Assembly: GCF_001953875.1 (NCBI RefSeq) | Contig: NZ_MQUR01000050.1 | Location: 1 to 54,583 of the forward strand | DNA: 54,583 nt | Reading direction: 5' to 3' | DNA from: Streptomyces amritsarensis | GTDB taxonomy: Bacteria > Actinomycetota > Actinomycetes > Streptomycetales > Streptomycetaceae | Shown here: positions 34,316 through 43,207 of the stretch, one piece after another | How positions within the stretch are numbered: the first letter of the stretch is position 1 | Layout of the letters: each line of letters begins with the position of its first letter | The notes under the pieces: generated by a model | What the model saw: only the letters and a program-made list of their open reading frames with translations | Told to the model about the DNA's origin: nothing | The model's database searches: none | Made by a program: the position numbers and the translations under genes

Positions 34316-35139
34316 CGGGCCAGGGGGACAGGCAGGTGTACATGGAGGAGCTGCTCGCCAAGGGGGAGCTGACCGTCGTCGGCCGGATCCGCGAGGCGTC
34401 CAACGCGGTCCTGCTGTGCACCGTCACCTACGACGGCGCGAGCGCCGACTGCGTCTACAAGCCGGTCAAGGGGGAGCGGCCGCTGTGGGACTTCCCCGAC
34501 GGCAGCCTCGCCCAGCGCGAGGTCGCCGCCTACCTGGTCTCCGAGGCCACCGGCTGGGGCCTGGTGCCCGCCACCGTGCTGCGCGACGGACCCTACGGCG
34601 AGGGCATGGTCCAGCAGTGGATCGAGTCCCGGCAGCCGCGGGAGGACTCCCCGCAGGAGGAGCTCCTCGCGCTCGTCGAGGGCGACGAGGCCGGCGAGGG
34701 CTGGAAGCCCGTGGCCTTCGCCGAGGTCGGCGAGGGCCGCACCGCCCTGCTCGTCCACGCCGACGACCCCAGGCTGCGCCGGCTGTCCGTCCTCGACGCC
34801 GTGATCAACAACGGCGACCGCAAGGGCGGGCACCTGCTGCCCGCGCCCGACGGGCGGATCTACGGCATCGACCACGGCGTGACCTTCCACACCGAGGACA
34901 AACTGCGCACCCTGCTGTGGGGCTGGGCGGGGGAGCCGCTGACGGACGAGGCCCGCGCGGCGCTCGCCGCACTGGCCGCGGAACTGGCCGAGGGAGCCCC
35001 CCTCGCCACCCGCCTGGCCGAACTGATCACGGCGGCCGAGCTGGCCGCCGTACGCGGGCGGGTGGCGCACATGCTGCGCACCGGAAAGCACCCGCAGCCG
35101 TCCGGGCAGTGGCCGTCGATCCCCTGGCCACCGGTCTGA
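34312..35139 (+). CDS. SCO1664 family protein, PI3/4-kinase-like
   Basis: 275 residues. A nucleotide-binding Lys is likely in DCVYKPVKGERPLWDFP. The catalytic and metal loops read VINNGDRKGGHLL and GIDHGVTFH, resembling the DRxxxN / DxG logic of phosphatidylinositol-kinase and HipA-fold kinases. The GTG at 34312 overlaps the DUF3090 stop (GTGA); GTG 34336 or ATG 34342 are alternatives. It is a conserved actinobacterial gene directly upstream of mshC. Its substrate has not, to my knowledge, been established; kinase activity is inferred from these motifs. Confidence 0.8.
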   Translation: MTGQGDRQVYMEELLAKGELTVVGRIREASNAVLLCTVTYDGASADCVYKPVKGERPLWDFPDGSLAQREVAAYLVSEATGWGLVPATVLRDGPYGEGMVQQWIESRQPREDSPQEELLALVEGDEAGEGWKPVAFAEVGEGRTALLVHADDPRLRRLSVLDAVINNGDRKGGHLLPAPDGRIYGIDHGVTFHTEDKLRTLLWGWAGEPLTDEARAALAALAAELAEGAPLATRLAELITAAELAAVRGRVAHMLRTGKHPQPSGQWPSIPWPPV

Positions 35140-35237
35140 ACCGGCCAACGCCGGTACGCACAGAATCGGCCAGACCGCAAGAGTGCCGATCAAGACAACA
35201 GTGCAGGTCCAGTTCGTTTCCGGAACATCCGTCCGGT

Positions 35238-35243
35238 TAGGCT
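35238..35243 (+). promoter_or_regulatory. -10 box of mshC
   Basis: TAGGCT ends 6 nt before the mshC ATG. There is no Shine-Dalgarno, so a leaderless transcript is likely. No clear sigma-R (GGAAY-N18-GTT) element is present. Confidence 0.5.
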
Positions 35244-35249
35244 CGAGAC

Positions 35250-36479
35250 ATGCATGCCTGGCCCGCTTCTGAGGTCCCCGCCCTGCCCGGCAAGGGCCGC
35301 GACCTCCAGATCCACGACACCGCGACCCAGGGGACGATCACCCTCGCCCCCGGTCCCGTCGCCCGCATCTACGTCTGCGGCATCACCCCGTACGACGCGA
35401 CCCACATCGGTCACGCGGCGACCTACAACGCGTTCGACCTCGTGCAGCGCGTGTGGCTCGACACCAAGCGGCAGGTCCACTACGTCCAGAACGTCACGGA
35501 CGTGGACGATCCGCTCCTGGAGCGGGCGCTGCGCGACGGCCACGACTGGACCGAGCTGGCCGAGCGCGAGACCGCGCTCTTCCGCGAGGACATGACGGCC
35601 CTGCGGATGCTGCCGCCGCAGCACTACATCGGAGCCGTCGAGGCCATACCCGGCATCGTGCCGCTGGTCGAGCGGCTGCGGGACGCGGGCGCCGCGTACG
35701 AGCTCGAGGGCGACATCTACTTCTCGGTGGAGTCCGACCCGCACTTCGGCGGGGTCTCCCACCTCGACGCCGAGGCGATGCGGCTGCTCTCGGCGGAACG
35801 GGGCGGCGACCCCGACCGCGCGGGGAAGAAGAACCCGCTGGACCCGATGCTGTGGATGGCGGCGCGTCCGGGCGAGCCGGCCTGGGACGGCGGCTCGCTG
35901 GGCCGAGGCCGGCCCGGCTGGCACATCGAATGCGTCGCGATCGCCCTGGACCACCTGGGCATGGGCTTCGACATCCAGGGCGGCGGCTCCGACCTCGCCT
36001 TCCCGCACCACGAGATGGGCGCCTCGCACGCCCAGGCGCTGACGGGCGAGTTCCCCATGGCCAAGGCGTACGTCCACGCCGGCATGGTCGCCCTGCACGG
36101 CGAGAAGATGTCGAAGTCGAAGGGCAACCTCGTCTTCGTCTCGGCGCTGCGCCGCGCCGGGGTGGACCCGGCGGCGATCCGCCTGGCCCTGCTCTCGCAC
36201 CACTACCGGGCGGACTGGGAGTGGACGGACGCCGTCCTCGACGAGGCCGTGGCCCGGCTGGAGCGGTGGCGCGCGGCGGTGTCCCGCCCGGACGGCATCC
36301 CGGCCGACGCGGTCCTCGAAGAGGTCCGCGAGGCCCTCGCGAACGACCTGGACGCGCCTGCGGCACTGGCGGCCGTGGACCGCTGGGTGGAGCTCCAGAA
36401 CGCCACCGACGGCGACGACGAGTCGGCCCCCGGCCTGGTCTCCCGGACCGTGGACGCCCTCCTGGGCGTGGCCCTGTAG
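35250..36479 (+). CDS. mshC: cysteine:GlcN-Ins ligase of mycothiol biosynthesis
   Basis: 409 residues. MshC joins cysteine to GlcN-inositol using ATP. It is a paralogue of cysteinyl-tRNA synthetase lacking the anticodon-binding domain. The zinc-site Cys lies in IYVCGITPYD, the HIGH motif is THIGHA, and the KMSKS loop is GEKMSKSKGN. WHIECVAIA and GSDLAFPHHEMG are further class I synthetase motifs. The length matches MshC rather than CysS. Followed by a terminator at 36497. Confidence 0.95.
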   Translation: MHAWPASEVPALPGKGRDLQIHDTATQGTITLAPGPVARIYVCGITPYDATHIGHAATYNAFDLVQRVWLDTKRQVHYVQNVTDVDDPLLERALRDGHDWTELAERETALFREDMTALRMLPPQHYIGAVEAIPGIVPLVERLRDAGAAYELEGDIYFSVESDPHFGGVSHLDAEAMRLLSAERGGDPDRAGKKNPLDPMLWMAARPGEPAWDGGSLGRGRPGWHIECVAIALDHLGMGFDIQGGGSDLAFPHHEMGASHAQALTGEFPMAKAYVHAGMVALHGEKMSKSKGNLVFVSALRRAGVDPAAIRLALLSHHYRADWEWTDAVLDEAVARLERWRAAVSRPDGIPADAVLEEVREALANDLDAPAALAAVDRWVELQNATDGDDESAPGLVSRTVDALLGVAL

Positions 36480-36496
36480 CCTCCGCGGCCCCGCCA

Positions 36497-36529
36497 CCGA
36501 TGCCCCTGGCCCCCGGCCGGGGGCATCGG
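36497..36529 (+). terminator. hairpin terminator after mshC
   Basis: CCGATGCCCC pairs with GGGGCATCGG (10 bp), with a GC-rich inner loop, 17 bp past the stop. Confidence 0.75.
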
Positions 36530-36732
36530 GCGTTCGGGCGCGGTGCGGGCCGCCGCCGCGCGGAGCCGTCCCCTGCCCGCCCTTCCGCGCGCCCCGGGAT
36601 CTGCCCCGACCCGGTCCGAACCACCGGACGGGCCGGGACAACCGGCCTCGCCGGCGTGCGAGGCGCGGGGTGGGGGCGGAGCCCCGGCCCCGGCTGTCCG
36701 GGCGCGGCCCGGAGCTTGCTGCGCGGCGCCGC

Positions 36733-37722
36733 TCAGGCCTGCGAGGGGCCGTCCTCCTCGGGCGGGGCCTCCGGCGGCTCGTCCCCGGAGGTGTCCGGCT
36801 TGCGCTTCGGAGGGCGGGGGAGGCCCCCGCTGGTGTCCCGGAGGTAGGAGCTGTCGCCCGGATCGGCCGAGGGGCCCGCCGAGGGATCCCGCCGCCGCAG
36901 GTACCGCTCGAACTCCCGCGCGATCGCGTCGCCCGAGGCCTCCGGCAGGTCCGCGGTGTCCCGCGCTTCCTCCAGCGTCTGGACGTACTCCGCCACCTCG
37001 CTGTCCTCGGCGGCCAGTTGGTCGACGCCCAGCTGCCACGCGCGGGCGTCCTCCGGCAGTTCGCCCAGCGGGATCCTGATGTCGATCAGGTCCTCCAGCC
37101 GGTTGAGGAGGGCCAGCGTCGCCTTCGGGTTCGGCGGCTGCGACACGTAGTGCGGCACGGCCGCCCACAGCGACACGGCCGGCACCCCGGCGTGCGTACA
37201 GGCCTCCTGGAGGATGCCCACGATGCCCGTGGGGCCCTCGTACTTGGTCTCCTCCAGGTCCATGGTCCGCGCCAGGTCCGCGTCCGAGGTGACCCCGCTC
37301 ACCGGCACCGGCCGGGTGTGCGGCGTGTCCCCCAGGAGCGCCCCGAGGATGACGACCATCTCGACGCCCAGCTCGTGCGCGAAGCCGAGGATCTCGTTGC
37401 AGAACGACCGCCACCGCATGGACGGTTCGATTCCGCGTACCAGCACCAGGTCGCGAGGCTTGGCCCCGCCGATCCGGACCACCGAGAGCCGGGTCGTCGG
37501 CCACGTGATCTTCCGTACCCCGTTGTCCAGCCACACCGTGGGCCGGTTGACCTGGAAGTCGTAGTAGTCCTCGGCGTCCAGAGCCGCGAAGACCTCGCCC
37601 TTCCACTCCCGGTCCAGGTGTGCGACCGCACCGGAGGCCGCGTCACCCGCGTCGTTCCAGCCCTCGAACGCGGCCACCATGACCGGGTCGATCAGCTCGG
37701 GCACGCCCTCAAGCTCGATCAC
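36733..37722 (-). CDS. PAC2 (proteasome assembly chaperone) family protein
   Basis: 329 residues. The PAC2 core is evident: VMVAAFEGWNDAGDAASGAVAHL, FQVNRPTVWLDNGVRKITWP, DLVLVRGIEPSMRW, VVILGALLGDTPHTRPVPVSG and VPHYVSQPPNPKATLALLNRLE. The C-terminal ~60 residues are Pro/Asp-rich and disordered. GTG at 37722 has AAGGAG 8 nt upstream; the longer ATG reading is less likely. Actinobacteria have a proteasome, and the PAC2 family is associated with assembly in eukaryotes. Its bacterial role is not established. Confidence 0.85.
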   Translation of the reverse strand: MIELEGVPELIDPVMVAAFEGWNDAGDAASGAVAHLDREWKGEVFAALDAEDYYDFQVNRPTVWLDNGVRKITWPTTRLSVVRIGGAKPRDLVLVRGIEPSMRWRSFCNEILGFAHELGVEMVVILGALLGDTPHTRPVPVSGVTSDADLARTMDLEETKYEGPTGIVGILQEACTHAGVPAVSLWAAVPHYVSQPPNPKATLALLNRLEDLIDIRIPLGELPEDARAWQLGVDQLAAEDSEVAEYVQTLEEARDTADLPEASGDAIAREFERYLRRRDPSAGPSADPGDSSYLRDTSGGLPRPPKRKPDTSGDEPPEAPPEEDGPSQA

Positions 37723-37798
37723 CCAGGTCTCCTTCCGAAGTTCCTTGCGTACGTGGGTCAGCCTAAGCCTTGAGGGGACAGCGGCCACAGCCCACGAC

Positions 37799-37830
37799 AG
37801 AGGGGCGGTTCCCCTCGGAACCGCCCCTCT
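37799..37830 (-). terminator. terminator of the glp operon
   Basis: AGAGGGGCGGTTCC and GGAACCGCCCCTCT (14 bp, 4-nt loop) lie 19 bp beyond the glpD stop. Confidence 0.8.
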
Positions 37831-37848
37831 TCCCCACCTGCGTGAGAG

Positions 37849-39456
37849 CTATGCCTTGCGGGCCAGCATCTCCTCGACCCGGGCCTTGACGGAGTCGTCG
37901 TCCAGGCCGCGGATCGTCACCGTCGTGCGGCGGCGCAGCACGTCGTCGACGGTCTCGGCCCACTCGTGGTCCCGTGCGTAGGCGACCTGCGCCCAGATCT
38001 CCGGACCGTCCGGGTGGATGCGCTCGGCCAGTGCCGGGTCCTCGTTCGCGAGGCGCGCGATGTCGAAGGCCAGGGAGCCGTAGTGCGAGGCCAGGTGGCG
38101 CGCGGTCAGCGGGTCCATGCGGGTGCCGGGCTCACGGTCCACCAGCAGCCGGTGCGCGACCGCGTTCGGGTTGGCGACACCCGGCAGCGCGATCCGGCGT
38201 ACGAGGGACTTCACCGGCTCCATGTCCTCGGTCAGCGGGCTGCCCGGGAGCTTGGCCAGCTTGTCCATGACGACGCGGCCGATGTGGCGGTAGGTGGTCC
38301 ACTTGCCGCCGGCGACCGAGAGCATGCCGCCCGCGCCCTCGGAGACGACGGTCTCGCGCTTGGCCTTCTCCACCCCGCCGGGGCCGCCGGGCAGCACGCG
38401 CAGGCCGGCGAAGGCGTACGTCATCAGCGAGCGGTCGAGGTCGGCGTCCTTCACCGAGAAGGCCGCCTCGTCCAGGATCTGCTGGATGTCGGACTCGGTG
38501 GCGCGCACGTCCGCCGGGTCGCCCTCGTACACCTCGTCGGTGGTGCCGAGCAGCAGCTGGTCCTCCCACGGGAGGGCGAAGGTGATGCGGTACTTGTCGA
38601 TCGGGGTGGCCATGGCGGCCTTCCACGGCGACTTGCGCTTCATGACGATGTGCGCGCCCTTGGAGAGGCGGATCGACGGCATCGAGTGCTTGTCCTCCAT
38701 GCGCCGCAGGTGGTCCACCCACGGGCCGGTGGCGTTGAGCACGACGCGTGCGTCGATGCCGAACTCGGTGCCGTCCAGGCGGTCCTTGAGCTCGGCGCCG
38801 GTGACCCGGCCGTTCGTCTTGCGCAGGCCGGTGACCTCGGCGTGGTTGAGGACGACCGCGCCCGACTCGACGGCCGCGCGGACCGTCATGACGGCGACGC
38901 GGGAGTCGTTCATCTGGTGGTCGTAGTAGACCGCGACGGCCTTGAGGTTGTCGGTCTTCAGGCCGGGGTTGTCGGCGACGGCACGGGCGGGGGATATGAC
39001 CTTGCCCATGCCGTCGCCGAAGGCCGAGAGGGCGGAGTAGGCGAAGACGCCCGCGCCCAGCTTGGCCGCACCCACCGGACCGCCCTTGTAGACCGGCAGG
39101 TAGAAGGTGAGCGGGTTGACCAGGTGCGGGGCCACGTCCTTGGCCAGCACCCGCCGCTCGTGGTGGTTCTCCGCCACCAGCTTGACCGCGCCGGTCTGCA
39201 GGTAGCGCAAGCCCCCGTGGACGAGCTTGGAGGAGGCCGAGGAGGTGGCGCCGGCGAAGTCGCCGGCGTCCACCATGGCAACCCGCAGACCCGACTGCGC
39301 GGCGTGCCAGGCCACCGAGGTGCCCAGGATTCCACCGCCGATGACCAGCAGGTCGTACGTGGCCTTCGCCAGCTGCTCGCGGGTCTCGGCACGGCTCGCG
39401 TTCGCGCCGGCGGTCGGGTGCGTACCCAGGGCGGGAACGCTCTGCAGGGTGCTCAT
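37849..39456 (-). CDS. glpD: glycerol-3-phosphate dehydrogenase (FAD)
   Basis: 535 residues. It oxidises glycerol-3-phosphate to dihydroxyacetone phosphate, passing electrons to the quinone pool at the membrane. FAD site DLLVIGGGILGTSVAWHAAQSG; SSASSKLVHGGLRYLQ and the substrate region NATGPWVDHLRRM with VMKRKSPW follow. C-terminal domain VANEDP... to VKARVEEMLARKA is of GlpD type. Last gene of the glpF-glpK-glpD operon (gyl operon), 41 bp after glpK. Confidence 0.95.
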   Translation of the reverse strand: MSTLQSVPALGTHPTAGANASRAETREQLAKATYDLLVIGGGILGTSVAWHAAQSGLRVAMVDAGDFAGATSSASSKLVHGGLRYLQTGAVKLVAENHHERRVLAKDVAPHLVNPLTFYLPVYKGGPVGAAKLGAGVFAYSALSAFGDGMGKVISPARAVADNPGLKTDNLKAVAVYYDHQMNDSRVAVMTVRAAVESGAVVLNHAEVTGLRKTNGRVTGAELKDRLDGTEFGIDARVVLNATGPWVDHLRRMEDKHSMPSIRLSKGAHIVMKRKSPWKAAMATPIDKYRITFALPWEDQLLLGTTDEVYEGDPADVRATESDIQQILDEAAFSVKDADLDRSLMTYAFAGLRVLPGGPGGVEKAKRETVVSEGAGGMLSVAGGKWTTYRHIGRVVMDKLAKLPGSPLTEDMEPVKSLVRRIALPGVANPNAVAHRLLVDREPGTRMDPLTARHLASHYGSLAFDIARLANEDPALAERIHPDGPEIWAQVAYARDHEWAETVDDVLRRRTTVTIRGLDDDSVKARVEEMLARKA

Positions 39457-39497
39457 ATCTCTTATCGCTCCTCGTCGATTGACTCAGCTGGTGCGGA

Positions 39498-41024
39498 TCA
39501 GCTGGCGTCTTCGTCGTCGACCCAGCCCATGGACCGCTCGACGGCCTTGAGCCAGCTCTTGTACTCGCGCTCCCGCTGCTCGGCGGGCATCCGCGGGGTC
39601 CACTCCGCCGCGCGGCGCCAGTTGGCGCGCAGGGCGTCGGTGTCGGGCCAGAAGCCGACGGCCAGGCCGGCGGCGTAGGCGGCGCCGAGGCAGGTGGTCT
39701 CGGCGACCATCGGGCGCACCACGGGGGCGTCCAGGAAGTCCGAGAGCGTCTGCATCAGCAGGTTGTTGGAGGTCATGCCGCCGTCGACCTTGAGGGCGGC
39801 GAGCTCGACGCCCGAGTCCTTGGTCATGGCGTCGGTGATCTCACGGGTCTGCCAGGCGGTGGCCTCCAGGACGGCACGGGCGATGTGCGCCTTGGTGACG
39901 TACCGGGTGAGGCCGGCGATCACACCGCGGGCGTCGGAGCGCCAGTACGGGGCGAACAGGCCGGAGAAGGCCGGCACGAAGTAGGCGCCGCCGTTGTCCT
40001 CCACGGAGGAGGCCAGGGTCTCGATCTCGGCCGCGGACTTGATCAGGCCCATCTGGTCGCGCATCCACTGGACGAGCGAGCCGGTGACGGCGATGGAGCC
40101 CTCCAGGGCGTAGACCGGCTTCTGGTCGCCGATCTGGTAGCCGACCGTGGTCAGCAGGCCGCTGTAGGAGTTGATGATCTTGTCGCCGGTGTTCATGAGC
40201 ATGAACGTTCCGGTGCCGTACGTGGACTTGGCCTCGCCCTCGGCGAAACAGGTCTGGCCGAACAGCGCGGCCTGCTGGTCGCCGAGCGCCGAGGCGACCG
40301 GGACACCGGCGAGGACGCCGTCCTTGACGTGGCCGTAGACCTCGGCGGAGGACTTGATCTCGGGGAGCACGTTGAGCGGGACGCCCATCGAATCCGCGAT
40401 CTTCTCGTCCCAGGCCAGGGTGTGCAGGTTCATCAGCATGGTGCGCGAGGCGTTGGTGACGTCCGTGACGTGCGCACCGCCCTCGGCGCCACCGGTGAGG
40501 TTCCAGATGACCCAGGAGTCCATGGTGCCGAAGAGGATGTCGCCGGCCTCGGCGCGCTCGCGCAGGCCCTCGACGTTGTCGAGCAGCCAGCGGACCTTGG
40601 GGCCCGCGAAGTAGCTCGCCAGCGGCAGGCCGGTCTCGCGTCGGAAGCGGTCCTGGCCGACGTTGCGGCCGAGCTCCTTGCACAGGGCGTCGGTACGGGT
40701 GTCCTGCCACACGAGCGCGTTGTGGACGGGTTCACCGGTGTGGCGGTCCCACAGCAGGGTGGTCTCGCGCTGGTTGGTGATGCCGATCGCCTTGACGTCG
40801 GCGGCGGTGATCTCGGCCTTGGCGATCGCGCCGGCGACGACCTCCTGGACGTTGGTCCAGATCTCGGTGGCGTCGTGCTCCACCCAGCCCGGCTTCGGGA
40901 AGATCTGCTCGTGCTCCTTCTGGTCGACGGCGACGATGCGGCCGTCGCGGTCGAAGACGATGCAGCGGGAGGAGGTCGTGCCCTGGTCGATCGCGGCGAT
41001 GAAGGGGCCGGTGCTGCTGGTCAT
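39498..41024 (-). CDS. glpK: glycerol kinase
   Basis: 508 residues, FGGY-family kinase phosphorylating glycerol at the 3-position. It has the phosphate-1 loop FIAAIDQGTTSSRCIVFD at the N-terminus, VWQDTRTD, and the adenosine-side KVDGGMTSNNLLMQTLSDFLDAPV. The ATG is preceded by GGAG. Lies between glpF and glpD in the operon; comparable to gylA of S. coelicolor. Confidence 0.96.
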   Translation of the reverse strand: MTSSTGPFIAAIDQGTTSSRCIVFDRDGRIVAVDQKEHEQIFPKPGWVEHDATEIWTNVQEVVAGAIAKAEITAADVKAIGITNQRETTLLWDRHTGEPVHNALVWQDTRTDALCKELGRNVGQDRFRRETGLPLASYFAGPKVRWLLDNVEGLRERAEAGDILFGTMDSWVIWNLTGGAEGGAHVTDVTNASRTMLMNLHTLAWDEKIADSMGVPLNVLPEIKSSAEVYGHVKDGVLAGVPVASALGDQQAALFGQTCFAEGEAKSTYGTGTFMLMNTGDKIINSYSGLLTTVGYQIGDQKPVYALEGSIAVTGSLVQWMRDQMGLIKSAAEIETLASSVEDNGGAYFVPAFSGLFAPYWRSDARGVIAGLTRYVTKAHIARAVLEATAWQTREITDAMTKDSGVELAALKVDGGMTSNNLLMQTLSDFLDAPVVRPMVAETTCLGAAYAAGLAVGFWPDTDALRANWRRAAEWTPRMPAEQREREYKSWLKAVERSMGWVDDEDAS

Positions 41025-41103
41025 GATGGCTGCTCCTGGCAGGTCTGGTGAGTAGGCGGAATCAGGAGTGCGGTGCGGATCTTACGAGCGCGGCAGATGC
41101 TGA

Positions 41104-41886
41104 TCAGGCGAACGCGATGTTGTAAAGACCGCCGGCGAGCACGGCACCGACGAGCGGGCCGGCCACCGGGATCCAGGAGTATCCCCAGTCGGAGCCGCCC
41201 TTGTTCGGGAGCGGCAGCAGGGCGTGGACTATTCGGGGGCCGAGGTCGCGGACCGGGTTGATGGCGTAGCCGGTCGGGCCGCCCAGCGAGAGGCCGATGC
41301 CGACGACCACGAAGGACGTGATCAGGACACCGATGACACCGAGGCCCTTGCCGCCGTCCTGCAGGCCCTGGGTCAGGATCGCCAGGACCAGGACGGCGGT
41401 GCCGATGATCTCGGTCGCGAGGTTCTGCACGACGTTGCGGATCTCGGGACCCGTGGAGAAGATGCCGAGCACCGGGCCGGCCACGTCGTGCGGGTGCGGG
41501 TCCTGCGGGCCGAGCTTGGCGTCGCGGATGTGCTCGGGGTCGGACAGGTGTGCGCGGAACTGGCCGTAGTAGGTCACCCACATCACCACCGCGCCGAGCA
41601 TGGCGCCCAGCAGCTGGCCGGCGAAGTAGACGGGCGTGTCGCCCCACTCGCCGGTCTTGACGGCGAGGCCGACGGTGACCGCCGGGTTGAGGTGCGCACC
41701 GGAGAGCGGCGCGGACACGTAGGCCGCGATCAGTACGGCGAAGCCCCAGCCGAAGGTGATCGCGAGCCAGCCCGCGTTGCGGGCCTTGGAGCTCTTGAGC
41801 GTCACGGCGGCGCAGACGCCACCGCCGAGCAGGGTGAGCAGGGCGGTACCGATGGTCTCGCCGATGAAGATGTCGGAGCTGGACAC
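41104..41886 (-). CDS. glpF: aquaglyceroporin (glycerol facilitator)
   Basis: 260 residues of the MIP family with six membrane helices. The first half-helix has the normal GAHLNPAVTVGLAVK. The second reads GYAINPVRDLGPR: NPV replaces the usual NPA, while the selectivity-filter Arg is retained. The Asp after Arg marks a glycerol facilitator rather than a water channel. GTG start with AAGGAG 7 nt upstream. First structural gene of the glycerol operon. Confidence 0.93.
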   Translation of the reverse strand: MSSSDIFIGETIGTALLTLLGGGVCAAVTLKSSKARNAGWLAITFGWGFAVLIAAYVSAPLSGAHLNPAVTVGLAVKTGEWGDTPVYFAGQLLGAMLGAVVMWVTYYGQFRAHLSDPEHIRDAKLGPQDPHPHDVAGPVLGIFSTGPEIRNVVQNLATEIIGTAVLVLAILTQGLQDGGKGLGVIGVLITSFVVVGIGLSLGGPTGYAINPVRDLGPRIVHALLPLPNKGGSDWGYSWIPVAGPLVGAVLAGGLYNIAFA

Positions 41887-42200
41887 CCGCGACTCCTTAC
41901 GTACGTCCAGGGGTGGGCGGAAACCGGGTCCCTCCGGTGGTTCCGCGCACTCGGTGAGTGCTGCACCGGTCCTTGGCCTTGTCGCATCCTAGCGCGTATT
42001 GCCGTTAGGTGTTCGACAATGTCGACCGGTGAACGGCAGTTTTCCGCCCAGGTGAAGAATGCGTCAAGGGTCGGCCTGGCCAATGTGTCGGATCGTTACC
42101 AGCACGTGCGATCAGCCAAATCCGGCCATCTCAAGGTCGAGATATGGCGAAAAATGGGCAGAAGGGGGCCAGGGGATGGCCGAGGCCTGTTAAAGAGAGG
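41887..42200. other. gylR-glpF intergenic control region
   Basis: 314 bp without a gene. It holds the operon promoter and the GylR operator (41986-42027). The part from 42030 to 42200 has no clear element; it is notably AT-richer than its surroundings, with runs such as CGAAAAATGG. Confidence 0.6.
41986..42027 (-). promoter_or_regulatory. glpFKD promoter and IclR-type (GylR) operator
   Basis: TAGGAT (41991-41986, minus) is a good -10. Upstream lies GTTCGACAATGTCGACC (42011-42027), with a perfect TCGACA-A-TGTCGA core. The first 11 bases recur in front of gylR at 43016, as expected for an autoregulated IclR repressor controlling both units. Confidence 0.7.
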
Positions 42201-42968
42201 TCAGAACCGGCCTGCGCCGAGATCGCGTGAAACGGAGCGCGCACAGTCGCGCACCGAGGCCACCAGGGCCGCGCGGGGCTCGCCGCCCTCGCCGCAGACC
42301 CGTTCCACGGCCCCCGCGACCGCCACCGCGCCCACCGGCATCCGGCGCCGGTCGTGGATCGGGGCCGCCACCGAGGCGACGCCCTCCCACGTCTCCTCGA
42401 CGTCCGCGGCCCAGCCGCGCGCCCGGGTCAGGCCCAGGATCTCCTCGAAGCCGATGGGGTCGGTGACCGTACGGGGGGTGAAGGCGTCGCGCTCCACCTC
42501 CAGCGCCTGGGTGTGCGCGACCGGGTCGTACGCCGACAGCACCTTGCCCAGCGCGGTCGAGTGCAGCGGCTGCATGGCCCCGACCTCCAGCACCTGGCGG
42601 CTGTCGTCGGGCCGGAACACGTGGTGCATGATCAGCACCCCGCTCTGGTGCAGCACGCCCACGTACACGCTCTCGCCGCTCGCCCGGGCCAGGTCGTCGG
42701 TCCACACCAGGGCGCGGGCGCGCAGCTCGTGGACGTCGAGATAGCTGTTGCCCAGGCGCAGCAGCTCCGCGCCCAGCTGGTAGCGCCCCGAGGCCGGGTC
42801 CTGCTCCACGAAGCCCTCGGCCTGCAGGGTGCGCAGGATGCCGTGGGCCGTGCCCTTGGCCAGGCCCAGTGACGAGGCCACGTCGGAGAGCCCCAGCCGG
42901 CGCTCTCCGCCCGCCAGGAGTCGCAGCATCGCAGCGGCTCGTTCGAGCGACTGGATGTTCCGTGCCAT
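42201..42968 (-). CDS. gylR: IclR-family repressor of glycerol catabolism
   Basis: 255 residues. The N-terminal winged HTH is visible: LSDVASSLGLAKGTAHGILRTLQAEGFVEQDPASGRYQLG (about residues 23-62). The C-terminal IclR effector domain has SGESVYVGVLHQSGVLIMHHVF, LHSTALGKVLSAY and GWAADVEETWEGVASVAAPI. It lies directly upstream of and co-oriented with glpF. Strong AGGAGG site. By family and position it is GylR, the glycerol(-3-phosphate)-responsive repressor. Confidence 0.93.
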   Translation of the reverse strand: MARNIQSLERAAAMLRLLAGGERRLGLSDVASSLGLAKGTAHGILRTLQAEGFVEQDPASGRYQLGAELLRLGNSYLDVHELRARALVWTDDLARASGESVYVGVLHQSGVLIMHHVFRPDDSRQVLEVGAMQPLHSTALGKVLSAYDPVAHTQALEVERDAFTPRTVTDPIGFEEILGLTRARGWAADVEETWEGVASVAAPIHDRRRMPVGAVAVAGAVERVCGEGGEPRAALVASVRDCARSVSRDLGAGRF

Positions 42969-43015
42969 CGCGCAGCCTCCTGCTGACCTTCGTTACGTAC
43001 GTACATCTTGACGCG

Positions 43016-43032
43016 GTTCGACAATGCTGAAC
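43016..43032 (-). promoter_or_regulatory. GylR autoregulatory operator
   Basis: GTTCGACAATGCTGAAC, an imperfect 8-1-8 palindrome, shares GTTCGACAATG with the glpF operator. On the minus strand it covers TTGTCG, a likely -35 of gylR. Confidence 0.65.
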
Positions 43033-43146
43033 AGTATCGGTCGATGCCGACCTCGCGCACCGCCGGAGATCTGTTCGCCGTACGGTCGGCGGGACACCCC
43101 CGCCACGTTCCCGCCACAGAATGCAGTCCGCCACGTGGGACACCCA

Positions 43147-43207
43147 CACCGGGGCCGGTGCCTCGCGGTTACCCTGGCCGCGTGCACCCCTGACACAGCG
43201 GGGGTGC
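43147..43207 (+). promoter_or_regulatory. metH promoter region with palindrome and 5' leader hairpin
   Basis: A perfect palindrome, CACCGGGGCCGGTG (43147-43160), occupies the -35 region. TACCCT (43170-43175) is a -10 candidate. The predicted mRNA begins near 43182 with a GCACCCC/GGGGTGC stem (43184-43207), then 35 nt to the ATG. I could not match the leader to a known cobalamin or SAM riboswitch. Confidence 0.4.

Noticed and set aside
35200..35250. Sigma-R promoter for mshC
   Set aside because: GGAAC at 35222 has no GTT at 18-19 bp; the TAGGCT box near the ATG fits a housekeeping-type leaderless promoter better.
36480..36732. Small gene in the mshC-PAC2 gap
   Set aside because: Only terminator-like GC-rich sequence is present; no start with a ribosome-binding site and no conserved-looking product.
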